Source: Burkholderia humptydooensis (GTDB lineage Bacteria; Pseudomonadota; Gammaproteobacteria; Burkholderiales; Burkholderiaceae). Taken from it: 64,000 bases of DNA. Shown here one piece after another: positions 27,166-38,565 of the stretch. The translations under genes were made by a program, and so were the position numbers. The stretch lies in NCBI RefSeq assembly GCF_001513745.1, contig NZ_CP013380.1:1550001-1614000 (forward strand), written 5' to 3'. Each line of letters opens with the position of its first letter. Within the stretch, counting starts at the first letter, position 1. A model generated the notes under the pieces. The model was not told where the DNA came from. It saw nothing but the letters and a program-made list of their open reading frames with translations, and searched no databases.

Positions 27166-27573
27166 ATGCGCTACGTATTCTGCTACGGGACCCTGAGAGC
27201 GGGCGAGATCAACGACATCGGCCGTGCGGCGGCGACGCACGGCATCGCCGCGCCGATGCTCGTCGGCGCCGTGGCGGTGACGGGGCGGCTGTACGACTTC
27301 GGCAACTATCCGGGGATGGTCGCCGACGGCGGCTGCGATCTCGTCTGGGGCGACGTCTACGCGATCGACGAGCGGCTCGTGCCGGTGCTCGACGAGATCG
27401 AGGAGGTCTATCCGGGCATCGAGGGGCTGTTCTTGCAGCAGCAGGCATCGGTCGAGCTCGGCGGGCGCCGGTACGATTGCCTGTATTACCCGGTCGGCGC
27501 GCATTCGGTTGCGGGCAAGCCGCGGATCGAGTCGGGCGACTGGGTGCAGTATCGCCGCGCGCGCGTCGCGTGA
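27166..27573 (+). CDS. Gamma-glutamylcyclotransferase-like (AIG2/GGCT fold) protein
   Basis: A 135-residue protein with the fold hallmark YGTLR near the N-terminus (VFCYGTLRAGEIN), then GRLYDFGNYPGMV and a probable catalytic glutamate in LDEIEEV. Family members cleave gamma-glutamyl-amino acids or related amines to give 5-oxoproline; the substrate is not clear here. It lies 52 bp downstream of the RraA-like gene on the same strand and is possibly co-transcribed. Confidence 0.85.
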   Translation: MRYVFCYGTLRAGEINDIGRAAATHGIAAPMLVGAVAVTGRLYDFGNYPGMVADGGCDLVWGDVYAIDERLVPVLDEIEEVYPGIEGLFLQQQASVELGGRRYDCLYYPVGAHSVAGKPRIESGDWVQYRRARVA

Positions 27574-27763
27574 CGCCTCGCGGCGGCGCTCGAAGCCTGA
27601 CGAACGGTGCCAAGAGGCTGACGCTCGGGCGTCCAAAGGCTGCGGAACAAAAATGGAAACCCGTGTCCGAGGCGGAACGCGGAACGCCATACCGTCATCG
27701 CCTACGGCGGCCTGAAGCCGAGCCCGCGTGCAAGGGCGCGTCGTTCAGCCGGCCGATCCGCGA

Positions 27764-27799
27764 GCGGCAGGCGGCGGGCGCATCGACCCCGCCTGCCGC
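27764..27799 (-). terminator. GC-rich hairpin downstream of aceB
   Basis: An 11-bp inverted repeat GCGGCAGGCGG/CCGCCTGCCGC with a 14-base loop lies just beyond the convergent gene ends. There is no T-run, so intrinsic termination would be weak or the hairpin may only stabilise the transcript end. Confidence 0.35.
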
Positions 27800-27808
27800 C
27801 CGCGTCGT

Positions 27809-29401
<1,593 letters not shown>

Positions 29402-29465
29402 CGGTTTTCTCCTTGGTCGGTCAGTGACTGAGTGATGCAAATGCGTGAATCTGGTCCGCGCCGCG

Positions 29466-30221
29466 TCAGGCGGGCGCCGGGCGCGTGCGGCCGGCCGCTT
29501 TCGCGGCGGCGGGCGGCGCGTCGAGAAAGGCGAGCAGCTCGGCCATCCCGGCGCCCATGCCCGAGGGCGCTGCGCCGAGCTCCTCGAGCGGCGCGCCCGT
29601 GCGGTTCAGCCAGAAGGTCCGGTAGCCGAACCAGCCGGCGCCCGCGACGTCCCAGCCGTTCGACGACACGAACGCGATGTCGGTCGCGGCCGCATCGAAC
29701 GCCGCCGTGCCGAGCGCATACGCGGCGGGCGACGGTTTGTACGCGCGAGCCGCGTCGACGGACAGCACGCGATCGAAGAGGCCGCTCATCCCGGCGCTCT
29801 TGACCGCGATGTCGAGCATCTGCGGATTGCCGTTCGACAGGATCGCGAGCTTCGGCGGCGCGCTGCGCGCGCGTAATGCGCGCAGCGTCGGCACCGTGTC
29901 CGGATACGTCGACAGGCACGCGTATTCGTCCATCAGCCGCTTCTCGGCCGCGGCGGGCAGCGCGAGGCCGAGCGCACGCGCGGCAAAGCGCAGCCCGTCG
30001 AGCGTCAGGTCCCAGAACGGCCGATAGCGCGCGCCTGCCGGATCGGCGAGCGTGCGCAGTTGCGAGTATTCGATCTGTTTGCGCCGCCAGAGCTGCGACA
30101 GCGCCTCGCCGCGCCCCGGAAACATCTGCTCGGCCGCGGCGACGACCGCGTGCACGTCGAACAGCGTGCCGTACGCGTCGAAAAGAATCGCCTTCGGGAA
30201 GGCGGGCGGGGTGCCGGGCAT
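29466..30221 (-). CDS. Haloacid dehalogenase, type II (HAD superfamily)
   Basis: A 251-residue protein with HAD motifs: [13 protein letters not shown], with the nucleophilic aspartate near residue 15; II, ILSNGN; the conserved lysine in YKPSPAAY; and [15 protein letters not shown]. The SSNGWD pattern is typical of L-2-haloacid dehalogenases, which hydrolyse 2-haloacids to 2-hydroxyacids. I start at the ATG at 30221, with GGAG nine bases upstream; the GTG at 30236 would include that GGAG in the coding region. It is divergent from a LysR regulator and upstream of aceB; the products of haloacid hydrolysis (glycolate) could feed the glyoxylate route, which is inference. Confidence 0.9.
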   Translation of the reverse strand: MPGTPPAFPKAILFDAYGTLFDVHAVVAAAEQMFPGRGEALSQLWRRKQIEYSQLRTLADPAGARYRPFWDLTLDGLRFAARALGLALPAAAEKRLMDEYACLSTYPDTVPTLRALRARSAPPKLAILSNGNPQMLDIAVKSAGMSGLFDRVLSVDAARAYKPSPAAYALGTAAFDAAATDIAFVSSNGWDVAGAGWFGYRTFWLNRTGAPLEELGAAPSGMGAGMAELLAFLDAPPAAAKAAGRTRPAPA

Positions 30222-30380
30222 GACGTCGCGCTCCACGATCAGAGGTCGAAATCGATTCTATTAGTGATGGCATGAACTAAAAAAGACAGTAATCATCACT
30301 TGATCTTTTACTTTTTGATATCTAATCTGGAGCGACTTCGGGTTTGACGGGGCGGCCGGTTCGCGCCGCCCGCATACGGG

Positions 30381-31283
30381 ATGGATCGCTTCAAACAGAT
30401 CGAAACGTTCGCCGCGGTCGTGGCGAAGGGCAGCCTGTCGGCGGCCGCGCACGCGGAAGGGGTCGCGCCCGCGATCATCGGCCGCCGGCTCGATGCGCTC
30501 GAGGAGCGGCTCGGCGTGAAGCTGCTTGTGCGCACGACACGCAAGCTCACGTTGACGTTCGAAGGCTCGGCGTTCCTCGAGGACTGCCATCGGATCATCC
30601 ACGACATGCAGAACGCCGAAGCGAGCGTGTCCGCGGGCGGCGTGAAGGCGAGCGGGCACTTGCGGGTGTCGGCGCCCGCGGGCTTCGGCCGGCGTCACGT
30701 CGCGCCGCTCGTGCCCGCGTTCACGGGCGCGCATCCGGACGTGTCGGTCACGCTCGATCTGTCCGACCGGATGGTCGATCTCGTCAACGAGGGGTTCGAT
30801 TGCGCGGTGCGGCTGGGCGAGCTGCCCGATTCGTCGCTCGTGTCGCTGAAGCTCGGCGAGAACCGGCGCGTGTGCGTCGCTTCGCCTGCGTATCTCGCGC
30901 GCGCGGGCACGCCCGAGACGCTCGCCGATCTCGCGCGCCACCACTGCCTCGCGCTCGCGGCGAACGCGAACCAGCAGCGCGGCTGGACGTTCGTCGACGA
31001 CGGCGAGGTGGCGTCGATCCGCGTGTCCGGCACGATGGAATGCTCCGATGGCGCGGTGCTGCATGAATGGTGCCTCGAAGGCCACGGCCTGGCGTGGCGC
31101 TCGTGGTGGGAAGTCGGCGCGGACATTGCGGCGGGCCGGCTCGTCAGCGTGCTCGACGCGTTCGCCGCGCCGCCGATCGGCATTCACGCGGTGTTTCCGC
31201 AGCGCCGACACCTGCCGCTCAGGGTCCGGCTCTTTCTCGATTTTCTGAAGCACACATACGAGCGTCCAGGCTACTGGGGATGA
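30381..31283 (+). CDS. LysR family transcriptional regulator
   Basis: A 300-residue protein with an N-terminal winged helix-turn-helix (MDRFKQIETFAAVVAKGSLS and IIGRRLDALEERLGVKLLVR) and a C-terminal substrate-binding domain (GHLRVSAPAGFGRRHVAPLV). It is divergent from the dehalogenase with a 159-bp AT-rich gap, the classical arrangement for control of the neighbour. It might act on dehalogenase-aceB expression. The co-inducer is unknown. Confidence 0.93.
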   Translation: MDRFKQIETFAAVVAKGSLSAAAHAEGVAPAIIGRRLDALEERLGVKLLVRTTRKLTLTFEGSAFLEDCHRIIHDMQNAEASVSAGGVKASGHLRVSAPAGFGRRHVAPLVPAFTGAHPDVSVTLDLSDRMVDLVNEGFDCAVRLGELPDSSLVSLKLGENRRVCVASPAYLARAGTPETLADLARHHCLALAANANQQRGWTFVDDGEVASIRVSGTMECSDGAVLHEWCLEGHGLAWRSWWEVGADIAAGRLVSVLDAFAAPPIGIHAVFPQRRHLPLRVRLFLDFLKHTYERPGYWG

Positions 31284-31553
31284 CGCCCGCACGGCGGCGG
31301 CGCTCGCCTTCGGCGCGCGCGCGCCGTCCTTGCGCATCGTTTCGGCGCGCGGTGCTTGCGCCGAATACGTACCCGAATTCGCACCCGATTGCGCGCGTTT
31401 CCGATATGAGGGCGAACCCTCTAGCGGGTTCGGCGGCGCGGATTCGCGCACTACAATCGAATCACCCAGCGTCCGCGCGGGCTGCCCGGCATCGGCTGCC
31501 CGCCGCGGGTACGCCCGCGTCCGGACGCGCCGCAGTTGCCGACGGAGGTCGCC

Positions 31554-31988
31554 ATGTTCAAGCACATCCTGGTTCCGACCGACGGGTCCGAACTGTCGAA
31601 GAAAGCGATCGACGGCGCGATCGATCTCGCGCAGGCGGTGGGCGCGCGCGTGACGGCCTACGCGTGCCTGCCGCAATATCCGTACTCGCCGTTTTCCGAG
31701 GTCGTGATCGAGCCGCCCGCCGATTTTCGCGAGCGCAGCGAGCGCGAGGCGCGCGCGCATCTGGACGAGGTCGAGGCGGCCGCGCGGCGCGCGGGCGTGG
31801 CGTGCGAGTCGGCGACGAGCGTGCACCCGTCGCCGTATCTCGGCATCATCGAGGCCGCGGAGCGGGGCGGCTGCGATGTGATCTTCATGGCGTCGCACGG
31901 CAGGCGCGGGCTCGGCAGCCTGTTGATCGGCAGCGAGACGCAACGCGTGCTGACCCATACGAAGATTCCTGTGATCGTCTATCGATAG
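31554..31988 (+). CDS. Universal stress protein, UspA family
   Basis: A 144-residue single-domain protein starting MFKHILVPTDGSELSKKAID, with the ATP-binding motif G-x2-G-x9-G-S in HGRRGLGSLLIGSETQ, so it is of the ATP-binding class. An upstream in-frame ATG at 31536 adds six residues; the conserved family start is at 31554. It has no clear operon partner; its position between LysR and isocitrate lyase may be incidental. Confidence 0.92.
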   Translation: MFKHILVPTDGSELSKKAIDGAIDLAQAVGARVTAYACLPQYPYSPFSEVVIEPPADFRERSEREARAHLDEVEAAARRAGVACESATSVHPSPYLGIIEAAERGGCDVIFMASHGRRGLGSLLIGSETQRVLTHTKIPVIVYR

Positions 31989-32031
31989 CGGGCCGCACGC
32001 AGCCGGACGATCGGCGGCAATGCGTCGCGCA

Positions 32032-32065
32032 AAAAAATAGGCGCGCCGGGCAGGGGCCGGCGCGC
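32032..32065 (-). terminator. Rho-independent terminator of aceA
   Basis: On the minus strand the 9-bp stem GCGCGCCGG/CCGGCGCGC is followed by TATTTTTTTG. It lies about 170 bp beyond the aceA stop, leaving a long 3' untranslated region. Confidence 0.75.
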
Positions 32066-32233
32066 TCGAATGTCCGCGGCGTCGAAAGACGCTGCGCGCC
32101 CTGGGCAGGCATGGCGCAACCATGCGCGCGGCGGGCGGGTTCTCCCTGATAGAGGGTCTTGTCTTTTGCCGGGGCGCGCGCCGCGACGGCTCGTGGCCGC
32201 GCGCGGCGCGCCTGTGCCTGCGCCTGTCGGCGC

Positions 32234-33541
<1,308 letters not shown>

Positions 33542-33934
33542 GATGCGTACTCCTTGAGTGGTCGTTGCCTGAAGAGAAGAAATCCTTGACTTTGCGAAGC
33601 GGGCGGCGCGATTTGGATCAAGCGGTTCCCTTCGTTAAGTCTTGTATAAGAGTCTAGGCAAACCGACTGCGTCGAGACAGGGGCTTTTTCACAAAGATAT
33701 AAAAAAATTATTCCATAAAAATCAAATGCTTGCTTCGTTAATTTCTTATTGCGGAATGTGGTTTCCCATGCTGCAACGGTCTTGGTTGTGCCACGCAGCA
33801 TGACTTTTTACGACGCAAAAGATTTTTTCGTATCGTGAAATCTCGGGCGCAAACAAAAACCGGCGCGAATGCGCCGGTTTTCGAGGGGGGAAGGCGGACA
33901 CGTCCGCGCCGCGAACGTGTCCGCCGATGGCCGC
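33542..33934. other. AT-rich intergenic region upstream of aceA
   Basis: Contains no gene. It is markedly AT-rich between 33640 and 33840 compared with everything around it, as expected for a regulated promoter region of aceA, and carries the rhlE terminator at its right end. Confidence 0.55.
33853..33880 (-). terminator. Rho-independent terminator of rhlE
   Basis: The stem CCGGCGC/GCGCCGG with loop GAAT is flanked by AAAAA on one side and TTTT on the other, so it can terminate in both directions. On the minus strand it follows rhlE by about 55 bp. Confidence 0.8.
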
Positions 33935-35461
33935 TTACGCGGCCGAGTTGCCGCGTCGCGGGCCGCCGCGCTGGCCGTCGCCGCGGCGCGCGCCGTAGCC
34001 TTCGCGGTTGCCGCCGTTCGGCTTGCCGCTCCAGCCGCCCGAGCGGCCGCCGCCCGGCTTGCCGCCGAACCGGCGGCCGCCATTGCCGTTGCCGCCCGGA
34101 CGGCCGCGGCCGTTGCCGCGATCGTTGCGCGGCGGCGGCGCCTTGCGCGGCTCGAAGCCTTCGACGACGTTCACGGGCAGCGGTGCGCGCACGAAGCGCT
34201 CGATGCGCTTGAGCGCGCCTTGCTCCGCGTGATGCACGAGGCTCACCGCGGTGCCCGAGCGGCCCGCGCGGCCCGTACGGCCGATCCGGTGCACGTAGTC
34301 CTCGGCGAACTTCGGCAGGTCGTAGTTGAACACGTGCGTGATGCCGGGGATGTCGATCCCGCGCGCGGCGACGTCGGTCGCGACGAGCACGCGCACGCGG
34401 CGCTCGCGCAGCGCGCGGATCGTGCGGTTGCGGGCGCCCTGCGGCAGATCGCCGTGCAGCGCGGCCGACTGGAAGCCGGCATCGGCGAGGCGGCCGGCGA
34501 GCTGGTCGGCGTCGATCTTCGTCGCGGTGAAGATGATCGCCTGGTCGAGCGCGACGTCGCGCAGCAGGTGGTCGAGCAGGCGATCCTTGTGATCGCGGTC
34601 GTCGACGTAGTGCACGGTCTGCGCGATGTTCGAGCGCGATTCGATCTTCTGCGTGATCTCGATGCGCTCCGGATCCTTCAGCAGGCGGTTCGTGAGCGAG
34701 CCGATCTTGCCGTCGAGCGTCGCCGAGAACAGCATCGTCTGGCGCGACGCGGGCGTCGCGGCGACGATCGTGTCGATGTCGTCGATGAAGCCCATGTCGA
34801 GCATGCGGTCGGCTTCGTCGAGCACGAGCATCTTCAGTTCGGACAAATCGATGCGGCCGCGCTCGAGGTGGTCGAGCAGGCGCCCCGGCGTCGCGACGAG
34901 GATCTCGGGGTTCTTCGCGAGCAGCATCAGTTGCTGGCCGTACGCGACGCCGCCGAGGATGCTGACCGTGCGCAGACGGCGCAGGTGCTTGCCGTACGTC
35001 GACGCGGCCGTCGTCACCTGCATCGCGAGCTCGCGCGTCGGCGTGAGGACGAGCAGGCCCGGGCGCGCGACGGGTTGCGGGCGGCGGCCGCGGCGCTCGC
35101 CAGGCTGTCCTTCGCGCGGCGCGCGCGGCTGCAGCGCCTGCGTCTTTTGCAACTGCGCGAAGCGCTCGATCGCGGGCAGCATGAACGCGGCCGTCTTGCC
35201 CGAGCCCGTCGGGCTCGACACGAGCAGGTCGCGGCCTGCGATGCCGGCCGGGATCGCGCGCTGCTGGACGGGCGTCGGCTTCACGTAGCCGGCCGCCTGC
35301 AGCGCGGAGACGATCTCCGGCGACAGGCCGAGCGACGCGAACGTCGGTTCGTCCGGCGCGGCGTCGCCGAGGTCGCTCGTGGCAGGCTGCGCGGCGGCGG
35401 GCAGGCCGAGCGCCTCGTCGGCGATTGCGTTGAGCGGGCTGAGGGAATTGCTCGAAGTCAT
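33935..35461 (-). CDS. rhlE: DEAD-box ATP-dependent RNA helicase, RhlE type
   Basis: A 508-residue RNA helicase. Motifs in order: Q motif (PTPVQQRAIPA), I (SSPTGSGKTAAF), Ia (LTPTREL), GG, Ib (TPGR), II (VLDEADRMLD), III (SAT), IV (IIFTATK), V (ATDVAARGIDI) and VI (HRIGRTGRAGR). Between motifs I and Ia there is a basic insertion (PREGQPGERRGRRPQPVARP), and the C-terminus is a long Gly/Arg/Asn-rich tail from about residue 425, likely an RNA-binding extension. The start at 35461 is MTSSNSLSPLNAIADE. Likely acts in rRNA maturation or mRNA turnover; the precise paralogue assignment is moderate. Confidence 0.93.
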   Translation of the reverse strand: MTSSNSLSPLNAIADEALGLPAAAQPATSDLGDAAPDEPTFASLGLSPEIVSALQAAGYVKPTPVQQRAIPAGIAGRDLLVSSPTGSGKTAAFMLPAIERFAQLQKTQALQPRAPREGQPGERRGRRPQPVARPGLLVLTPTRELAMQVTTAASTYGKHLRRLRTVSILGGVAYGQQLMLLAKNPEILVATPGRLLDHLERGRIDLSELKMLVLDEADRMLDMGFIDDIDTIVAATPASRQTMLFSATLDGKIGSLTNRLLKDPERIEITQKIESRSNIAQTVHYVDDRDHKDRLLDHLLRDVALDQAIIFTATKIDADQLAGRLADAGFQSAALHGDLPQGARNRTIRALRERRVRVLVATDVAARGIDIPGITHVFNYDLPKFAEDYVHRIGRTGRAGRSGTAVSLVHHAEQGALKRIERFVRAPLPVNVVEGFEPRKAPPPRNDRGNGRGRPGGNGNGGRRFGGKPGGGRSGGWSGKPNGGNREGYGARRGDGQRGGPRRGNSAA

Positions 35462-35867
35462 GTCAATCCTTGAAACACAGTGGGTCGAACGCCGCGCCAA
35501 TCGCGCATACCCAAGTCGACGGATTCATCGAGCAAATCGGGAAACGTGGCGATTGTCCGCATGTCGACGACGTGCGGACAACAATTTCGTTAGAAGCTGT
35601 TTTTGGGTGCGGCGCGCATCGGGTGCGCATGCCGCCAGCCTGAGACTTGACAGCCCGCAAGGGGCCACGCAGGAAGGGACAGGTTCTAAACTGGATTGGA
35701 GCGAAACGCTATGGAACGCTGGCGAAGAGGGCTGCCGACCTTGGCAGGCAGAGCCGCCCGTCGCGATGCGCAGCCCGCATCATACCGTTTTTTGCTGCGC
35801 CGCGCCACCGTCGATTTCGCACGCCGCGGGCGCGTTGCGGGCGATAGGCCGGCCGACGCGCGCGCCT
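35462..35867. other. Intergenic region between the acyl-CoA-binding protein gene and rhlE
   Basis: No supported gene. Small open frames (for example around 35696-35992) are shadows or random. It presumably contains the rhlE promoter and 5' untranslated region near 35462-35650 and the 3' end of the acyl-CoA-binding protein transcript. Confidence 0.5.
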
Positions 35868-36137
35868 TCAGGACGCGGTGCCGTTCTTCAGCGATTCGAC
35901 GAGCTCGACGTATTGCTTCTTCGCATCGTCCTGCGACGTGCCCTTCAGCGCTTCCCACGCGTCGTACTTGTACTTGCCGACGATGTCGGTGAAGCCCGGC
36001 TTGTCGCCGTGCGCGTCGCCGTCGGTCGCCTGCTTGAAGAGCGCGTAGAGGCGCAGCAGCGTCAGGTTGCCGGGGCGCTCGGTCAACTGTTTCACGTCGA
36101 CCTGCGCTTGCTCGAATTGGGCGGTGATGTCGCTCAT
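35868..36137 (-). CDS. Acyl-CoA-binding protein
   Basis: An 89-residue four-helix protein matching the ACBP family: MSDITAQFEQAQVDVKQL, then LYALFKQATDGD, KPGFTDIVGKYKYDAW and AKKQYVELVESL. The tyrosine and lysine positions of the ligand site (YALFKQAT, KYKYDAWE) are visible. It binds long-chain acyl-CoA in the cytoplasm. ACBPs are widespread in eukaryotes but found only in some bacteria, including Burkholderia. The ATG at 36137 is preceded by GGAGA. Confidence 0.93.
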   Translation of the reverse strand: MSDITAQFEQAQVDVKQLTERPGNLTLLRLYALFKQATDGDAHGDKPGFTDIVGKYKYDAWEALKGTSQDDAKKQYVELVESLKNGTAS

Positions 36138-36306
36138 GGGTGTCTCCGTAAGGGTTTCCAGGCTGGCTTTTCCAGGCCGACGATCTTAGCAAGCGGGGGC
36201 GGACGGCGGGTCGAGCGTTCCTTCCAAACCGATTCGCGCATGACAAGCGCGCGCGAATCGGGCCCGATCGCCCGTGCGGGCGGGGCGCCGCATTACAATG
36301 TCGGCC

Positions 36307-37068
36307 ATGACGCAAACAGTGCTCCTCGCCATCGATACGTCGACCGAGTTCTGCTCGGTCGCGCTTCTCGTCGCGGCCGGCCCGACCGCCGACGCCGCTT
36401 CCATTCGAACCTGGGTCCGCCACGAGCGCACGGGCGCCGTGTCGAGCACGCGCGTGCTGCCCGCCGTGCGCGAGGTGCTCGACGAAGCGGGCCTCGCGTT
36501 CGCCGACTGCGACGCGGTCGCGTTCGGCGCGGGCCCCGGCTCGTTCACCGGGCTGCGCACCGCGACGGGCGTCGCGCAAGGGCTCGCGTTCGGCCGCGCG
36601 CTGCCCGTCGTGCCGGTCGGCACGCTCGTCGCGTGCGCGGAGGCCGCGCGCCTGAACGCGGGCGCCGCCGCGGGCCGCGCAATGCGCGTGCTCGCCGCGC
36701 TCGATGCGCGGATGGACGAGGTCTACTGGGCCGATTACGCGTGGGACGACGCGGCGGGCGATTGGCGCGAGCTTGCGCCGGCGTCGCTCGCGGCGCCCGC
36801 CGACGTGCAGGTGCCCGATACGCCGTTCGTGCTCGCCGGCAACGCGGCTGCCGCGTTCGGCGCTCGCTTGCCCGCCTGCGCGCGCGCGCAGGCGATCGAT
36901 GCGGGCGCGCTGCCGCACGCGCTGCCGGTCGCGCACGTCGCGCTGCGCGCATATCGCGCGGGGCGTGTCGTGCCGGCCGATCGCGCGGCGCCCGAGTACG
37001 TGCGCGACAAGGTCGCGCAGACCACCGCCGAGCGGCTCGCTGCGCGCGCGGGCGGGGACGGGCGATGA
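36307..37068 (+). CDS. tsaB: tRNA threonylcarbamoyladenosine biosynthesis protein TsaB
   Basis: A 253-residue actin-like ATPase-fold protein that dimerises with TsaD in synthesis of the t6A37 modification of tRNAs. Features are LLAIDTSTEFCSVALL at the N-terminus and VAFGAGPGSFTGLRTATGVA. The start at 36307 is preferred; an ATG at 36298 would add three residues. First gene of a tight operon with rimI, a DNA glycosylase and a DUF1853 gene. Confidence 0.93.
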   Translation: MTQTVLLAIDTSTEFCSVALLVAAGPTADAASIRTWVRHERTGAVSSTRVLPAVREVLDEAGLAFADCDAVAFGAGPGSFTGLRTATGVAQGLAFGRALPVVPVGTLVACAEAARLNAGAAAGRAMRVLAALDARMDEVYWADYAWDDAAGDWRELAPASLAAPADVQVPDTPFVLAGNAAAAFGARLPACARAQAIDAGALPHALPVAHVALRAYRAGRVVPADRAAPEYVRDKVAQTTAERLAARAGGDGR

Positions 37069-37562
37069 GCGGCGTGCTGATGACCGACCGCTATCTGGCG
37101 CCGATGACGGATGCCGATCTCGACGAGGTCGTCGAGATCGAGCGCGCCGCGTACGAATTCCCGTGGTCGCGCGGCAATTTCGAGGATTCGCTGCGCAACG
37201 GCTATTTCGGCGTCTGCATGCGGCACGTGACGGGCGTGCTCGTCGGCTATTGCGTGCTGATGCCCGTCGTCGACGAGATGCATCTGCTGAATCTGTGCGT
37301 CGCGCCCGCCGCGCAGCGCGCGGGCGTCGGGCTCGCGCTGCTGCGAGAGGCGGTGCGGATCGCGCGCGCCGAGCGGCTCGACGGCGTGCTGCTCGAAGTG
37401 CGGCCGTCGAATCCGCGTGCGATCCGGCTGTACGAGCGCTTCGGCTTCGTGTCGGTCGGGCGGCGCAGGAACTACTATCCGGCGAAGCACCGGAGCCGGG
37501 AGGACGCAATCGTGATGCGTCTCGCATTGACGAAGGAGGGAGGCGCGCATGGCATTGGCTGA
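37065..37562 (+). CDS. rimI: Ribosomal protein alanine N-acetyltransferase RimI
   Basis: A 165-residue GNAT enzyme acetylating the N-terminal alanine of ribosomal protein bS18. It has EFPWSRGNFEDSL, the acetyl-CoA loop VAPAAQRAGVGLALL and SNPRAIRLYERFGFVSVG with RRRNYYP, as in RimI. The ATG overlaps the tsaB stop (ATGA), and the end overlaps the next gene by 14 bases, so translation is coupled. The tsaB-rimI pairing is widespread. Confidence 0.94.
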   Translation: MSGVLMTDRYLAPMTDADLDEVVEIERAAYEFPWSRGNFEDSLRNGYFGVCMRHVTGVLVGYCVLMPVVDEMHLLNLCVAPAAQRAGVGLALLREAVRIARAERLDGVLLEVRPSNPRAIRLYERFGFVSVGRRRNYYPAKHRSREDAIVMRLALTKEGGAHGIG

Positions 37563-38565
37563 AGCGGCGCTCGAAGAGCTGGGGCTCGCGCCCGTGTGGG
37601 TGCGGCGCGGCATCGCGCGCGCCGGGGACGTGAACGAGGATGCAACGGGCGCGGCGCGGGAAACCGCCGCCGCGGCGGTTGCGCAAGGGGCTCAGCCCGT
37701 GGCGTCGGATGCGTCGCGCGAGCCGGCGCATCGAAGCTCGCGCGACGGCGGGCAGGACGGGGCGCGTGGCGGCGTCGCGGATTCCGCGGCATTCGCGCGC
37801 GACGCGGCGGACCCGGCGCGCGCGTCGACGGCGCCCGCGCCGGCCGCGCGAACCGGCGGCGACGCCGGCGCGGCGGAACCCGACGAAGACATGTCGTGGT
37901 TCGATCTCGAGCCGGTGCGCGAGCCCGCGCTGCCGGATGTCGCCGCGAAGCCCGCCGCCGTCGCCGCCGGCGCCGAGCCGTCCGTCGCCGAACTCGGCTG
38001 GGACGCGCTGCGCGCGCGCGTTGCCGACTGCGAGCGCTGCCGCCTCTGCGAGAAGCGCACGAACACGGTGTTCGGCGTCGGCGACGAGAGCGCCGACTGG
38101 ATGCTCGTCGGCGAGGCGCCCGGCGAGAACGAGGACAAGCAGGGCGAGCCGTTCGTCGGCCAGGCGGGCAAGCTGCTCGACAACATGCTGCGCGCGCTCG
38201 CGCTCAAGCGCGGCGAGAACGTCTACATCGCGAACGTGATCAAGTGCCGGCCGCCCGGCAATCGCAATCCCGAACCCGACGAGGTCGCGCGTTGCGAGCC
38301 GTATCTGCAGCGCCAGGTCGCGCTCGTGAAGCCGAAGCTGATCGTCGCGCTCGGCCGCTTCGCCGCGCAGACGCTCCTGAAGACCGATGCGAGCATTGCT
38401 TCGATGCGCGGGCGCGTGCACCGGTACGAAGGCGTGCCCGTGATCGTCACGTACCATCCGGCGTATCTGTTGCGCAGCCTGCAGGACAAGGCGAAGGCCT
38501 GGTCCGATCTGTGCCTCGCGAACGATACCTACCGGAACGCCGCGCCCGCCGCCGATCCGCAATGA
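37549..38565 (+). CDS. Family 4 uracil-DNA glycosylase with long N-terminal extension
   Basis: A 338-residue protein. The C-terminal 185 residues are a family 4 UDG: four cysteines for a 4Fe-4S cluster (CERC within [29 protein letters not shown]), motif [21 protein letters not shown] and motif B HPAYLLR. It excises uracil from DNA, probably dealing with cytosine deamination in this GC-rich genome. The first 150 residues are Ala/Gly/Pro-rich and probably disordered, with a helical start ([20 protein letters not shown]) found in related Burkholderia proteins as far as I recall. The ATG lies 14 bases inside rimI. It is followed by DUF1853 in a four-base overlap. Confidence 0.9.
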   Translation: MALAEAALEELGLAPVWVRRGIARAGDVNEDATGAARETAAAAVAQGAQPVASDASREPAHRSSRDGGQDGARGGVADSAAFARDAADPARASTAPAPAARTGGDAGAAEPDEDMSWFDLEPVREPALPDVAAKPAAVAAGAEPSVAELGWDALRARVADCERCRLCEKRTNTVFGVGDESADWMLVGEAPGENEDKQGEPFVGQAGKLLDNMLRALALKRGENVYIANVIKCRPPGNRNPEPDEVARCEPYLQRQVALVKPKLIVALGRFAAQTLLKTDASIASMRGRVHRYEGVPVIVTYHPAYLLRSLQDKAKAWSDLCLANDTYRNAAPAADPQ

